44,063 nucleotides of DNA from assembly GCF_934372025.1 (NCBI RefSeq), contig NZ_CAKROJ010000013.1, positions 1 to 44,063 on the forward strand, given 5' to 3'. This DNA comes from an uncultured Blautia sp. Lineage in GTDB: Bacteria > Bacillota > Clostridia > Lachnospirales > Lachnospiraceae. Under the pieces are notes generated by a model, which had not been told where the DNA came from, did not search any database, and was given only the letters and a program-made list of their open reading frames with translations. The first letter of the stretch is position 1; the number at the start of each line of letters is the position of its first letter. The translations under genes were made by a program, and so were the position numbers. This document shows positions 16,577-25,219 of this stretch, in pieces.

Positions 16577-18099
16577 CTAGCCTCCTCTTCTTTAATTCCA
16601 CCCATGAAAAGACCAATTTTCTGTACGGTTGCCTCTTCTCTGCTTAAAATTCCAACAATCTTTCCACTAAAGAGCACAGCAATTCTGTCGCTTAATGCCA
16701 TGATTTCCTCCAGGTCTGCAGAAATCAGCATAACGCCTTTTCCTGCATTTCTCTGTTCAGTCAGCTGCTGACGGACAAATTCAGTCGCACCAATATCAAG
16801 ACCTCTGGTTGGCTGGCTTGCAATGATTACTTTAGCATGATCATGCAATTCTCTTGCAATGATCAGTTTCTGCTGGTTTCCGCCAGACAATAGTTTTACA
16901 GGTGTGTCAATTCCTGATTTACCAGAAGCACGCACATGGTACTGCTGCATTTTTTCAGCTGCGTTTTTTCGGATAGCAGACATATTTACCAGAGAATGAC
17001 GAGCAAATGGAGATTTCTTATATTTACGTAAAATAAGATTCTCTGTAATACTCATTCCTGTGATCAGACTATCCTGTAGTCTGTCTTCTGAAATATAAGA
17101 AACACCTGCTTCATATCGCCCGCGAATACTCTCACCTGCCAGATTAATGCCATCCAGAAGAATTTCTCCGGAACCTGTTTTCTGAATTCCTGTAATTACT
17201 TCAGCCAGTTCTTTCTGACCGTTTCCTTCTACGCCAGCAATACCAAGGATCTCTCCTTTATGGATAGTAAGACTGATATCATCCAGCTTATGACGGCTAT
17301 GTTTTCTGTGGCAGTTGGATACATGTTTCAGTTCCAGAATTATCTCATTTTTGGGAGATCCTTCTATATGATAGTCTTCCGAAAGTTCACGCCCGATCAT
17401 ATAGGCAGATAATTCTTCCGGATTCGTATCTTTTGTAGTCAGATCAGCAACCTGTTTTCCATCACGAAGAATGGTGACTTTATCGCTGATTGCCATAATT
17501 TCACTCATTCGATGAGTGATGATAATGATTCCATATCCCTCTTTTTTAAGATTACGCAGAACTTCAAAAAAATGAGTAGTCTCCTGTGGTGTAAGAACAC
17601 CTGTAGGTTCGTCCAGAATCAGAAGTTCTACATCCCTGTACAAAGCTTTTAGAATCTCGACACGCTGTTGTTCTCCAACGGACAGATCGCTGATCAAAGC
17701 ATCTGGATTCACATGTAATCCGTATTTTTCAGCCAGATCTGTTAGTTTTTTTCTCGCAGCTGCTCTGTCAAGGAAAAAGGAATTGCCCTTCAGATTTAAA
17801 ATGATATTATCCAGTACGGTCATTTTATTTACAAGAGAAAAGTGCTGCTGAACCATTCCAATACCCGCTTCGATTGCTTCCTTAGGTGAAGCAAAATCTG
17901 CAGGTTTGTCTTTCCAAAGGATTTCTCCGCTATCTGCAGTGTAAAGACCGAAAATAATATTTACAAGCGTAGTCTTTCCGGCACCGTTTTCGCCAAGAAG
18001 GGCATGAATCTCACCCTTTTCTACAGATAGGTTAATATTTTCATTAGCATATACCCCGGAAAATGATTTACAAATATGTTTCAATTGAAGAAGGGACAT
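16573..18099 (-). CDS. ABC transporter ATPase with two nucleotide-binding domains (NupO-like)
   Basis: The 508-residue protein holds two nucleotide-binding domains. The first is complete: GENGAGKTTL (Walker A), DLSVGEQQRVEILKAL (signature), LLILDEPTGVL (Walker B) and ITHR. The second is degenerate: GVEGNGQKEL replaces Walker A, LLSGGNQQKLIIAREL is a good signature, but Walker B reads IIASQPTRGLD without the catalytic acidic pair. This asymmetry is normal for sugar- and nucleoside-type (CUT2/BMP) ATPases. It powers uptake with the two permeases encoded next. The upstream gene is the binding protein, 68 bases away. Confidence 0.9.
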   Translation of the reverse strand: MSLLQLKHICKSFSGVYANENINLSVEKGEIHALLGENGAGKTTLVNIIFGLYTADSGEILWKDKPADFASPKEAIEAGIGMVQQHFSLVNKMTVLDNIILNLKGNSFFLDRAAARKKLTDLAEKYGLHVNPDALISDLSVGEQQRVEILKALYRDVELLILDEPTGVLTPQETTHFFEVLRNLKKEGYGIIIITHRMSEIMAISDKVTILRDGKQVADLTTKDTNPEELSAYMIGRELSEDYHIEGSPKNEIILELKHVSNCHRKHSRHKLDDISLTIHKGEILGIAGVEGNGQKELAEVITGIQKTGSGEILLDGINLAGESIRGRYEAGVSYISEDRLQDSLITGMSITENLILRKYKKSPFARHSLVNMSAIRKNAAEKMQQYHVRASGKSGIDTPVKLLSGGNQQKLIIARELHDHAKVIIASQPTRGLDIGATEFVRQQLTEQRNAGKGVMLISADLEEIMALSDRIAVLFSGKIVGILSREEATVQKIGLFMGGIKEEEAR

Positions 18100-18167
18100 G
18101 GCTTTCTCCTTTTACGTCAAATTAGTTAATAATTAATCTGTAACTGTTCAGTACCCTCACAGTTACA

Positions 18168-19157
18168 TTAATCTCTTAATGTGTAATCACGTTCAACCTC
18201 AAGTTCGCCGGAAACGATTTTGTCAATCGCATCTTGTGCAGTTTTCTTTACTTCATCAGTAAGATTATCAGAAAGAAGAACTTCCACTGCTCCGTCTGCC
18301 ATACCAAGGTTATAAACATCGCCTTCAAAATTATCGTCAACAACACTTTCAATAGCTTTATCAATTACAACGTCAAGGTTATAGATTGCAGAGTCAAGAA
18401 TGTTCTCAGGTGCTAAAGAACTCTGATCATAGGAGTCGCCCTGGCACCAGATGTCTGCATCAACAGCAGCTGCGATTGCACCATTTCCACATGCATTTGC
18501 ACAGTGTTTGATCACATCTACACCATTTTCAATCATTGCTTTTGCAGCTTCCTGTGCAAGCTGTGTATCAACAAAGGAGTTAGTCCATGCTGTCTGAACT
18601 TCAATATCTGGATTTACGGATTTTGCACCATCTTCATATCCGTTTACGATCTTCACAAGGGAATCGCCCTGGATTGGTCCGATTGCACCGAGTTTGTCAG
18701 ATTCTGTCATAGATGCGGCAATGATTCCTTCTACATAAGCAGTCTGTTCACATGCCATTACATAAGATGCAACATTGTCAGAAGAAGCGTCAGATTCTGT
18801 ACAGATAAATTTTGTAGCTGGATAAGTTTCTGCAACTTCCAGTGCAGGATCACCAAATTCGTATCCATGGCCAATTACTACATCATATCCTGCGCTTGCA
18901 TAATCAGCAAAAGCAGCAGAAATGTCAGCCGCTTCCAGGTTTTCTGTATAAGCAAGTTCACATCCGTATTTATCACAGGCTTTCTGAGCACCTTCATATG
19001 CGGTCTGGTTCCAACCCTGATCATTTGCAGCACCTGACATCAGAAGTGCAACTTTCAGTCCTTCTCCTTTTGCTGCATGAACCGGCTGTGCACATACACC
19101 ATTCATCATAGATACTGTCATTGCCATTGCTAATCCCATAACCACTAATTTTTTCAT
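18168..19157 (-). CDS. BMP-family substrate-binding protein
   Basis: The 329-residue protein has a signal peptide (MKKLVVMGLAMAMTVSMM to VHA) and the BMP (PnrA-like) fold: KVALLMSGAANDQGWNQTAYEG at the N terminus, a hinge IGHGYEFGDPALEVA, and NGAIAAAVDADIWCQGDSYDQSS around residues 222-244. It captures the purine or nucleoside ligand for the importer. It is oddly not a clear lipoprotein: the only early Cys lies in NGVCAQ, a poor lipobox, while VHA-AK fits signal peptidase I. It is the first gene of the operon and has a long leader. Confidence 0.88.
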   Translation of the reverse strand: MKKLVVMGLAMAMTVSMMNGVCAQPVHAAKGEGLKVALLMSGAANDQGWNQTAYEGAQKACDKYGCELAYTENLEAADISAAFADYASAGYDVVIGHGYEFGDPALEVAETYPATKFICTESDASSDNVASYVMACEQTAYVEGIIAASMTESDKLGAIGPIQGDSLVKIVNGYEDGAKSVNPDIEVQTAWTNSFVDTQLAQEAAKAMIENGVDVIKHCANACGNGAIAAAVDADIWCQGDSYDQSSLAPENILDSAIYNLDVVIDKAIESVVDDNFEGDVYNLGMADGAVEVLLSDNLTDEVKKTAQDAIDKIVSGELEVERDYTLRD

Positions 19158-19205
19158 CTTAATCCTCCTTGATAAGATCCTGTTATCATTTATTTTTTAT
19201 CTCAA

Positions 19206-19272
19206 ACCCTATAGTTAATATAAGGTTTCGAATAAGTCTTCTACATAGTAAACTATATAGTAACTATAGGGT
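19206..19272. repeat. 12-bp inverted repeat around the purine operon promoter
   Basis: ACCCTATAGTTA (19206-19217) and its exact complement TAACTATAGGGT (19261-19272) lie 43 bases apart. The second copy is inside the promoter and the first lies in the transcribed leader, so together they look like two binding sites rather than one mRNA hairpin. Confidence 0.6.
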
Positions 19273-19275
19273 CAA
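19245..19275 (-). promoter_or_regulatory. MerR-type promoter of the purine-uptake operon
   Basis: On the minus strand TTGACC (19270-19275) and TACTAT (19245-19250) are separated by 19 bases. The long spacer contains a near-dyad CTATAGT-T-ACTATAT. Promoters activated by MerR-family proteins have exactly this over-long spacer with a dyad in it. The MerR gene at 13815-14570 in the same operon is the obvious candidate regulator. Confidence 0.7.
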
Positions 19276-19293
19276 GGACTTTTTTTAAATTAA

Positions 19294-19325
19294 TTAAAAA
19301 AGGCGGTATTCCTAAGAATACCACC
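19294..19325 (-). terminator. Rho-independent terminator after the glycosyltransferase gene
   Basis: On the minus strand a GGTGGTATTC/GAATACCGCC stem with a four-base loop is followed by TTTTTT. It lies about 60 bases after the glycosyltransferase stop and closes the histidine operon. Confidence 0.8.
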
Positions 19326-19382
19326 CTAATGATACGTTTGTTGTATAAAGATTTAAAAATGGATTAATGGTTATTATTATTT

Positions 19383-20108
19383 TCAGTTCAGCACACGGTT
19401 GATCTTACGAAAATCCTTCATTGCCTGTCTTCCAATCTTAAAGATTTTCTTCATATTGATCGAATTGATACCGCCCTGTCTTGGACGGAAGGTTATCGGA
19501 ATATATTTCACACGACAGTTTTTCTTCGCATAAATGACGGAAAGAATGACATTGGAAAGATTAAAATCTTTGGGAATCAGTCCGATGTATTTGCGCAGGG
19601 TATCAGCCTTCATCAGGCGGAATGGAGTATTGGCATCTTTAACGGAAACGCCGAAACAGAGACGGATCACAAGGCGAAGGATGCGGGTAACGAAAATACG
19701 GCTTCCGCCATCCTGGCGATTATTTCTCCAGCCTATGATCATATCCCATGCTTCTCTCTGCTGCCAGAACTGGTTGAACTCGGATGGAAGTGTCTGTCCG
19801 TCCGAATCCGTCTGGAAAACAAAATCGGCTCCATGCTCCAGTGCATAATGGTAACCGTACAGTACAGTGGCACCATGTCCGCCATTTGGTTTGGTGAGCG
19901 GAGTGAAAAGAGGGTGCTCCTTGGCATAGGCCTGCATGATCGAATATGTGTCATCTTTACTTCCGTCATCAATGATAACCAGACGAGATTCGCCATCTCC
20001 TGCGTGTTCTTCTATGACAGGATACCAGTCGTCCAGTACCTGTCGGATATTATCCCGTTCATTATAAGCCGGGATGATTATAAAAAGTTTATCTGTGTTT
20101 TTGTTCAA
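19383..20108 (-). CDS. Family 2 glycosyltransferase
   Basis: The 241-residue protein is a GT-A glycosyltransferase: LFIIIPAYNERDNIRQVL at the N terminus, VIIDDGSKDDT, the metal-binding QTDSDGQ at about residue 100, and the acceptor-site string VKDANTPFRLMKADTL. The closest general type is the polyprenyl-phosphate sugar transferase (DPM1/GtrB-like), but there is no C-terminal membrane helix, so it is soluble or peripheral. It starts 39 bases after the hisIE stop with no terminator between them, and the terminator follows it. It is therefore probably co-transcribed with the his genes, without an obvious role in that pathway. Confidence 0.85.
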   Translation of the reverse strand: MNKNTDKLFIIIPAYNERDNIRQVLDDWYPVIEEHAGDGESRLVIIDDGSKDDTYSIMQAYAKEHPLFTPLTKPNGGHGATVLYGYHYALEHGADFVFQTDSDGQTLPSEFNQFWQQREAWDMIIGWRNNRQDGGSRIFVTRILRLVIRLCFGVSVKDANTPFRLMKADTLRKYIGLIPKDFNLSNVILSVIYAKKNCRVKYIPITFRPRQGGINSINMKKIFKIGRQAMKDFRKINRVLN

Positions 20109-20147
20109 GACAATTCTCCTGTGGGATATCCTGCAGCCATGCCTGTA

Positions 20148-21431
20148 TTATCTTCTGGCCAGCTCACTGGTGATCTCCTCCCAGGAAACTCCTTTCTCGA
20201 CCATCAGAACCATGACATGATACAGAAAATCCGAAATTTCATATTTGATTTCTTCTTTGTCAGGATTTTTGGCAGCTATGACGATTTCCGTACATTCTTC
20301 ACCGACTTTCTTAAGAATTTTATCGATACCCTTGTCAAAAAGATAGTTGGTGTAGGAACCTTCTTTTGGATGTAATTTGCGGTCTGCGATCACATCGTAT
20401 ACATCCTGAAATACATGAAGAGGGTTCGTATCGTTATATTTTTTTTGAATCAGGGGTTTGAAGAAACAGCTGCGGCTGCCTGTGTGGCAGGCAGCACCGA
20501 TCTGGTCTACTTTGGCGAGGAGTGTATCATTATCACAATCCAGAGCCAGTGATTTGACATACTGGAAGTGACCAGAGGTGAGACCCTTGAGCCAGAGTTC
20601 CTGACGACTACGGCTCCAATAAGTCATTTTACCAGTTTTTAAGGTATTTTGGAAGGCCTTTTCATTCATATATGCTACCATAAGTACCTGATCTGTTTTG
20701 TAATCCTGAACTACCACAGGAATCAGTCCATCACTGTTGAGTTTAAATTCAGACCAGCTGATGGCACTTTCAAATGTAACAACCGGGATTCCGGAGTTTT
20801 TACAGTCTTCTTTGAAATCGAGAAGCTGTATATCAGGAGAACTGATATATGCACCGCTTAATGCATGTACGGAATTTTTGCGCAGGAGCTCTTTCAGTAA
20901 TTCAGCCTTTCCTGCTTCCGTATGAAGGATTACTTTTATGTTTGAGCATGCTTCAACTGCATCCTGAATGGTATCAAGGGCAAGAAGTTCATCGGCATAT
21001 TCTTCAATCAGTTTCTGGTTATCGGTAAATTCATTAAGAGAGGAAATACTGATAACTATTTTTTCTTTGCCGAAACGTCTGGAAGCTTCTTCCAGAAGCT
21101 GAATGTTGTTTTCTTTTGAAAAATTCAGAACAACTCTGGTACAGCCGGCATAAAGAAGTTTCTTGACATCTTCCAGTCGATTGATGTTTCCGGCTACCAT
21201 GACCGGAATTTCAGCCGCCGCACAAATCTGTCTGATATTTGAAATGGCCTGCTCATGTTCTGTGTCTCCGGAAGAAAAGTCAAAGATCAGAAGTTCATCG
21301 GCTCCGTTGTCTCTGTAAAAACGTACAAGATTTTCTATGTCTCCGTCACCAAAAAGATTACGCTGACCAAATCCGGTGACTGCTTTTCCTGACTGCATAT
21401 ACAGGCAGGGAATCAGTAATTTATCTTCCAT
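20148..21431 (-). CDS. hisIE: HisIE with N-terminal HisF-like pseudo-domain
   Basis: The 427-residue protein has three parts. Residues 1-215 resemble a HisA/HisF TIM barrel (LLIPCLYMQSGKAVTG, IPVMVAGNINRLEDVKKLL), but both catalytic Asp positions are replaced: HisF CLD is CLY, and the central-strand AID is SIS. Residues about 222-320 are HisI (phosphoribosyl-AMP cyclohydrolase) with intact LDCDNDTLL and CHTGSRSCFF zinc/magnesium motifs. Residues about 335-427 are HisE (phosphoribosyl-ATP pyrophosphatase) with DKILKKVGEECTEIVIAAKN. The enzyme carries out steps 2 and 3 of histidine synthesis. The barrel is probably structural or regulatory. Ordinary HisIE proteins are about 200 residues long. 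Confidence 0.88.
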   Translation of the reverse strand: MEDKLLIPCLYMQSGKAVTGFGQRNLFGDGDIENLVRFYRDNGADELLIFDFSSGDTEHEQAISNIRQICAAAEIPVMVAGNINRLEDVKKLLYAGCTRVVLNFSKENNIQLLEEASRRFGKEKIVISISSLNEFTDNQKLIEEYADELLALDTIQDAVEACSNIKVILHTEAGKAELLKELLRKNSVHALSGAYISSPDIQLLDFKEDCKNSGIPVVTFESAISWSEFKLNSDGLIPVVVQDYKTDQVLMVAYMNEKAFQNTLKTGKMTYWSRSRQELWLKGLTSGHFQYVKSLALDCDNDTLLAKVDQIGAACHTGSRSCFFKPLIQKKYNDTNPLHVFQDVYDVIADRKLHPKEGSYTNYLFDKGIDKILKKVGEECTEIVIAAKNPDKEEIKYEISDFLYHVMVLMVEKGVSWEEITSELARR

Positions 21432-21446
21432 GAATGGTGTTCCTCC

Positions 21447-22037
21447 TTATGCAAGACTTCCCTTGGTAGAGAGTACATCTGTAATACGCGGATCAACGGA
21501 AACTGCCTGATCCAGAGCTTTGGCAAAGCTTTTGAACATAGCTTCGGCAACATGATGGCTGTTGCCGCCCGTAAGAACTTTGATGTGGAGGTTCATGCCA
21601 CAGGAATAAGAAATGGCATAGAAAAATTCTTTTACCATTTCCGTGGACATATCCCCGATTTTTTCGGAAGTAAATTCAGCATCCCAGGAAAAATACGGGC
21701 GTCCGGAAAGGTCGATCGCACAGAGAACCAGTACCTCATCCATTGGAAGGATGCAGCTTCCGTAACGACGGATGCCCTTTTTGTCTCCAATTGCTTCTTT
21801 AATGGCGGTTCCGAGAACAATACCGGTATCTTCAATAGTATGGTGATCATCCACATCCAGATCACCATGGACATTTACGCAGAGATCAAAAAGTCCATGT
21901 CGTGTAAAACCGTCAAGCATATGGTTAAAGAATCCGACACCGGTCTCAATATCAGAGTAACCTGTTCCGTCCAGTGTAAGTCTGAGTTTGATCTCGGTTT
22001 CTTTTGTGTTTCGTTCTACAGATGCTTCTCTTGGCAT
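21447..22037 (-). CDS. hisB: Imidazoleglycerol-phosphate dehydratase
   Basis: The 196-residue protein is the monofunctional dehydratase for the sixth step of histidine synthesis. The His-rich manganese motifs are present: GFFNHMLDGFTRHG near residue 37, DDHHTIEDTGIVLG near 68, and GGNSHHVAEAMFKSFAKAL near 155-175. There is no fused phosphatase domain, so histidinol-phosphate phosphatase must be encoded elsewhere. The start has GGAGGAG about six bases upstream and follows hisD by 12 bases. Confidence 0.95.
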   Translation of the reverse strand: MPREASVERNTKETEIKLRLTLDGTGYSDIETGVGFFNHMLDGFTRHGLFDLCVNVHGDLDVDDHHTIEDTGIVLGTAIKEAIGDKKGIRRYGSCILPMDEVLVLCAIDLSGRPYFSWDAEFTSEKIGDMSTEMVKEFFYAISYSCGMNLHIKVLTGGNSHHVAEAMFKSFAKALDQAVSVDPRITDVLSTKGSLA

Positions 22038-22049
22038 AATCGTCTCCTC

Positions 22050-23351
22050 CTACTGTTCCTCGTCTTCAAAACGGACAGCAATAGAATTGGCATGTGCAGT
22101 CAGCTGTTCTGAAATTGCAAACTGTTCGATGTCTTTGTGAATCTTACGCAGAGCTTCTTTTGAGTAATACACAATGCTGGATTTTTTGACAAAATCATCT
22201 ACAGAAAGTGCGGAGAAGAATTTGGCAGTTCCATTGGTCGGAAGAACATGGTTCGGTCCTGCGAAATAGTCTCCGAGAGGCTCTGAGCTGTTTTCACCAA
22301 TAAAGATCGCGCCTGCATTGCGCACCTTCATCATAACTTCAAATGGGTTAGCTGTTACAATCTCCATATGTTCGGAAGCAATGGCATTGGCTGCTTCAAT
22401 TGCTTCGTCCATATCTTCTGCGATCAGAATATAGCCAAAATTATCCAGAGATTTCTGAATGATCTCTTTGCGGGAAAGCACTTTGACAAAGCCATCAACT
22501 TCTTCACTTACCTTTGCAGCAAATTCTTTGCTGGTCGTGATCAGGATAGCTGAGGCGAGTTCATCATGTTCTGCCTGGGAAAGAAGGTCAGCAGCAACAT
22601 ATCTTGGATTTGCAGTTTCATCGGCAAGAACCAGAATTTCACTTGGTCCGGCGATCGAGTCAATGCTTACATAACCATATACAGCCTTTTTTGCGAGTGC
22701 AACAAAAATGTTTCCAGGTCCCACGATCTTGTCTACTTTTGGAATGCTTTCTGTTCCGTAAGCAAGTGCTCCGATTGCCTGTGCTCCACCGACTTTGTAG
22801 ATTTCATCAGCGCCTGCTTCTTTGGCAGCGACCAGTGTGGATGGGTTTACTTTACCGTCTTTTCCAGGAGGTGTTGTCATAACAATCTGATCTACACCGG
22901 CTACTTTGGCTGGAACAATGTTCATAAGAACAGAAGAAGGATAAACGGCTTTGCCGCCTGGAACATAAACACCGACGCGTTCGAGGGCAGTTACTTTCTG
23001 ACCAAGCATGGTTCCATTGGTTTCACTGGTGAACCAACTGTTCTGGCGCTGTTTTTCGTGGTAGCTTCTGATATTGATGAGCGCTTTGCGGATGACATCG
23101 ATCAGAGCCGGATCGACAGCGTCATAGGCTTCTCTGATTTCTTCTTCTGTTACTTTGATGGTATCTGCAGTGATCTCTGTTTTGTCAAATTCTTTTGTGT
23201 AGGCAAAAAGAGCGGCATCTCCTTCTGTTTTTACTTTGTTCAGAATTTCGTCAACAGCTGCTTCGAACTTTCCGTAGTTGTTCGGGCTGCGTTTGAGGAG
23301 ATTTTCCAGAATATCCTTTGTACTTTCTTTTGTGAGTGCTACTGTACGCAT
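22050..23351 (-). CDS. hisD: Histidinol dehydrogenase
   Basis: The protein has about 433 residues and oxidises histidinol to histidine (last two steps). Family motifs are clear: VYVPGGKAVYPSSVLMN, VGGAQAIGALAYGTESIPKVD, VGPGNIFVALAK, IAGPSEILVLAD, LLSQAEHDELASAI (the zinc and catalytic His/Glu) and AGPNHVLPT. A start at 23351 (MRTVALTKES) is preferred because AAGGG lies nine bases upstream, whereas the ATG at 23360 directly abuts that site. It lies 32 bases after hisG. Confidence 0.95.
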   Translation of the reverse strand: MRTVALTKESTKDILENLLKRSPNNYGKFEAAVDEILNKVKTEGDAALFAYTKEFDKTEITADTIKVTEEEIREAYDAVDPALIDVIRKALINIRSYHEKQRQNSWFTSETNGTMLGQKVTALERVGVYVPGGKAVYPSSVLMNIVPAKVAGVDQIVMTTPPGKDGKVNPSTLVAAKEAGADEIYKVGGAQAIGALAYGTESIPKVDKIVGPGNIFVALAKKAVYGYVSIDSIAGPSEILVLADETANPRYVAADLLSQAEHDELASAILITTSKEFAAKVSEEVDGFVKVLSRKEIIQKSLDNFGYILIAEDMDEAIEAANAIASEHMEIVTANPFEVMMKVRNAGAIFIGENSSEPLGDYFAGPNHVLPTNGTAKFFSALSVDDFVKKSSIVYYSKEALRKIHKDIEQFAISEQLTAHANSIAVRFEDEEQ

Positions 23352-23383
23352 AATGCTCATCCCTTCTGTTGGTTATTATTTGA

Positions 23384-24025
23384 TTACTTGTCAATTACAT
23401 TTCTGAGATCACGGATCAGATTGCGGATTCTTTCATCTTCCATTTTCATGCTGACCTGGTTTACTACCATTCTTGCAGAAAGCGGGCAGACCTCTTCGAG
23501 AACATTCAGGCCGTTCTCACGCAAGGTACTGCCTGTTTCAACAATGTCTACGATCACTTCGGAAAGTCCGACGATCGGAGCAAGTTCAATAGATCCGTTC
23601 AGTTTAATGATTTCCACCGTCTGATGTTTTTTATTATAAAAATAATCTTTGGCAATGTTTGGATATTTGGTTGCCACACGGATCAGCTGATTATTCTGAA
23701 GCATTTCGCGGGCACTTTCCGGTCCGCAGACACACATACGGCATTTGCCGAAACCAAGATCCATGACTTCATAAAGCTTACGCTCCTCTTCCAGAATGAT
23801 GTCTTTGCCGGTCACACCGATATCTGCCGCACCGTATTCAACATAAGTTGGTACATCCGGGCCTTTGGCAAGGAAAAAACGAAGCTTCAGTTCTTCATTG
23901 ACAAAAATAAGTTTACGGGTATTTTTATCGCGCATTTCTTCGCAGGTGATTCCGATCTTTTCGAACATATCCAGTGTTTTCTGCGCAAGTCTTCCTTTTG
24001 TAAGAGCAATGGTAAGATATCTCAT
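23384..24025 (-). CDS. hisG: ATP phosphoribosyltransferase, short form
   Basis: The 213-residue protein catalyses the first step of histidine synthesis. It is the short form, lacking the C-terminal regulatory domain: LTIALTKGRLAQKTLDMFEKIG at the N terminus, VEYGAADIGVTGKDII near residue 62, and the PRPP-binding VDIVETGSTLRENGL near 160. Short HisG needs the HisZ subunit for activity and feedback control, and hisZ is directly upstream with one base between stop and start. Strong call. Confidence 0.95.
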   Translation of the reverse strand: MRYLTIALTKGRLAQKTLDMFEKIGITCEEMRDKNTRKLIFVNEELKLRFFLAKGPDVPTYVEYGAADIGVTGKDIILEEERKLYEVMDLGFGKCRMCVCGPESAREMLQNNQLIRVATKYPNIAKDYFYNKKHQTVEIIKLNGSIELAPIVGLSEVIVDIVETGSTLRENGLNVLEEVCPLSARMVVNQVSMKMEDERIRNLIRDLRNVIDK

Positions 24026-24026
24026 A

Positions 24027-25145
24027 TCAGCGTTCCTCCTTTTCGCGGCGAAGGGCTACAGCAGTTCCCTCGCTTCTCAGTTTCCGGGCTTCCAGAATGG
24101 CCTCCCGGCGATTCGCTTCTGTATAAGTCAGTACGACAGGTGCTTTCTTCTCCGGAAGACAGATCTTCTGTCTTGACAGGGCGATAAGAAGATTATCGAT
24201 TGTGATACCAAAACCGATGGATGCGGCAGGTTTGCCGAAATGTTTCAGCAGCTCATTGTATCGACCGCCTTTTGCGACAGGCTCTCCGGTTCCATAAGTG
24301 TATGCATGGAAAATGATTCCGGTGTAGTACTGTATTTTGGTAAGCATACCAAAATCGAAGCTGATATAGTTTTCGTATCCATAGATCTTGAGGATCTCAT
24401 AGATCTCTTCCAGACGTTCTACTGCCTGAATCGCACATACATTGTCCGTCAGACTCCGGGCTTTCTGAAGAACGTCGACAGAACCGAACAGCTGAGGCAG
24501 TTCAAGGAAGGCTTTTTCAAGCGATTCCGGGAGATTCTGACTGCGAACAAGATCTTCCACTCCAAAATAATTTTTCTGAGAGATCAGTGAACGAAGACGT
24601 TCCTCTTCTTCAATAGTCAGTCCGGCCTCTTTTAAGAGTGATTTGAAATAATCAACCTGTCCTACGCTGACCTGAAACTCCTTCAGACCGGCTTCTAAAA
24701 GACATTCTATGGTCATGGCAAGCAGTTCTGCATCTGCTTCTGCAGAATCGTCTCCGATACGTTCTACCCCCATCTGTGTTGTTTCTTTGAGACGTCCCTG
24801 ATAACTGGAATTATTGATAAATGTGTTTCCTGTATAGGAAAGGGTCACGACCTGCTGATCCGGATTAAAATAGGTGGCGCAGGCTCTGGAAACAGATGGT
24901 GTGAAGTCCGGGCGCAGTGCCAGAGTATTTCCTTCACGGTCAAAAAATTTATAAAGATCCCTGGATGGAATCGTACCTACTTCTCTGCTGAACACTTCAA
25001 AATATTCAAAGGAAGGAGTTTCGATCTCCTCATATCCATAGGAATCAAATACTTTGCGGATTTTTGTCTGAAGATGATGCTTCTGACTGCACTCTCCATT
25101 ATAAATATCGCGTACACCTTCAGGTGTATGAAAAATTCGCTGCAT
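24027..25145 (-). CDS. hisZ: ATP phosphoribosyltransferase regulatory subunit
   Basis: The protein has about 372 residues and is a HisS-like class II synthetase paralogue: FHTPEGVRDIYNGE at the N terminus, RDLYKFFDREGNTLALRPDFTPSVSRACA (motif 2 region) and ARGGRYNELL-like VAKGGRYNELLKHFGKPAASIGFG. It lacks the C-terminal anticodon-binding domain of true HisS, as expected for HisZ. It is the first gene of the operon, before short hisG. The start at 25145 (MQRIFHTPEG) is preferred because GAGGAGG lies eight bases upstream; the frame extends to 25178 without such a site. Confidence 0.93.
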   Translation of the reverse strand: MQRIFHTPEGVRDIYNGECSQKHHLQTKIRKVFDSYGYEEIETPSFEYFEVFSREVGTIPSRDLYKFFDREGNTLALRPDFTPSVSRACATYFNPDQQVVTLSYTGNTFINNSSYQGRLKETTQMGVERIGDDSAEADAELLAMTIECLLEAGLKEFQVSVGQVDYFKSLLKEAGLTIEEEERLRSLISQKNYFGVEDLVRSQNLPESLEKAFLELPQLFGSVDVLQKARSLTDNVCAIQAVERLEEIYEILKIYGYENYISFDFGMLTKIQYYTGIIFHAYTYGTGEPVAKGGRYNELLKHFGKPAASIGFGITIDNLLIALSRQKICLPEKKAPVVLTYTEANRREAILEARKLRSEGTAVALRREKEER

Positions 25146-25219
25146 AATCGTATCCTCCTCATTACACGACACACACATACTTTAATGTGCTACCATGCTA
25201 CTATGTAAAAACAAGAAAA

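Noticed and set aside
16573..18099. A damaged ATPase because of the degenerate second nucleotide-binding domain
   Set aside because: The weak second site is normal in CUT2/BMP-type ATPases and the gene is complete.
19158..19244. A purine riboswitch before the purine-uptake operon
   Set aside because: The short leader lacks the conserved three-way junction core; the promoter shows MerR-type features instead.
24027..25145. Histidyl-tRNA synthetase (hisS)
   Set aside because: The C-terminal anticodon-binding domain is absent and the next gene is short hisG, so it is hisZ.
25146..25219. A T-box or attenuator before hisZ
   Set aside because: The leader after the perfect promoter is only about 65 bases and shows no T-box sequence or terminator.
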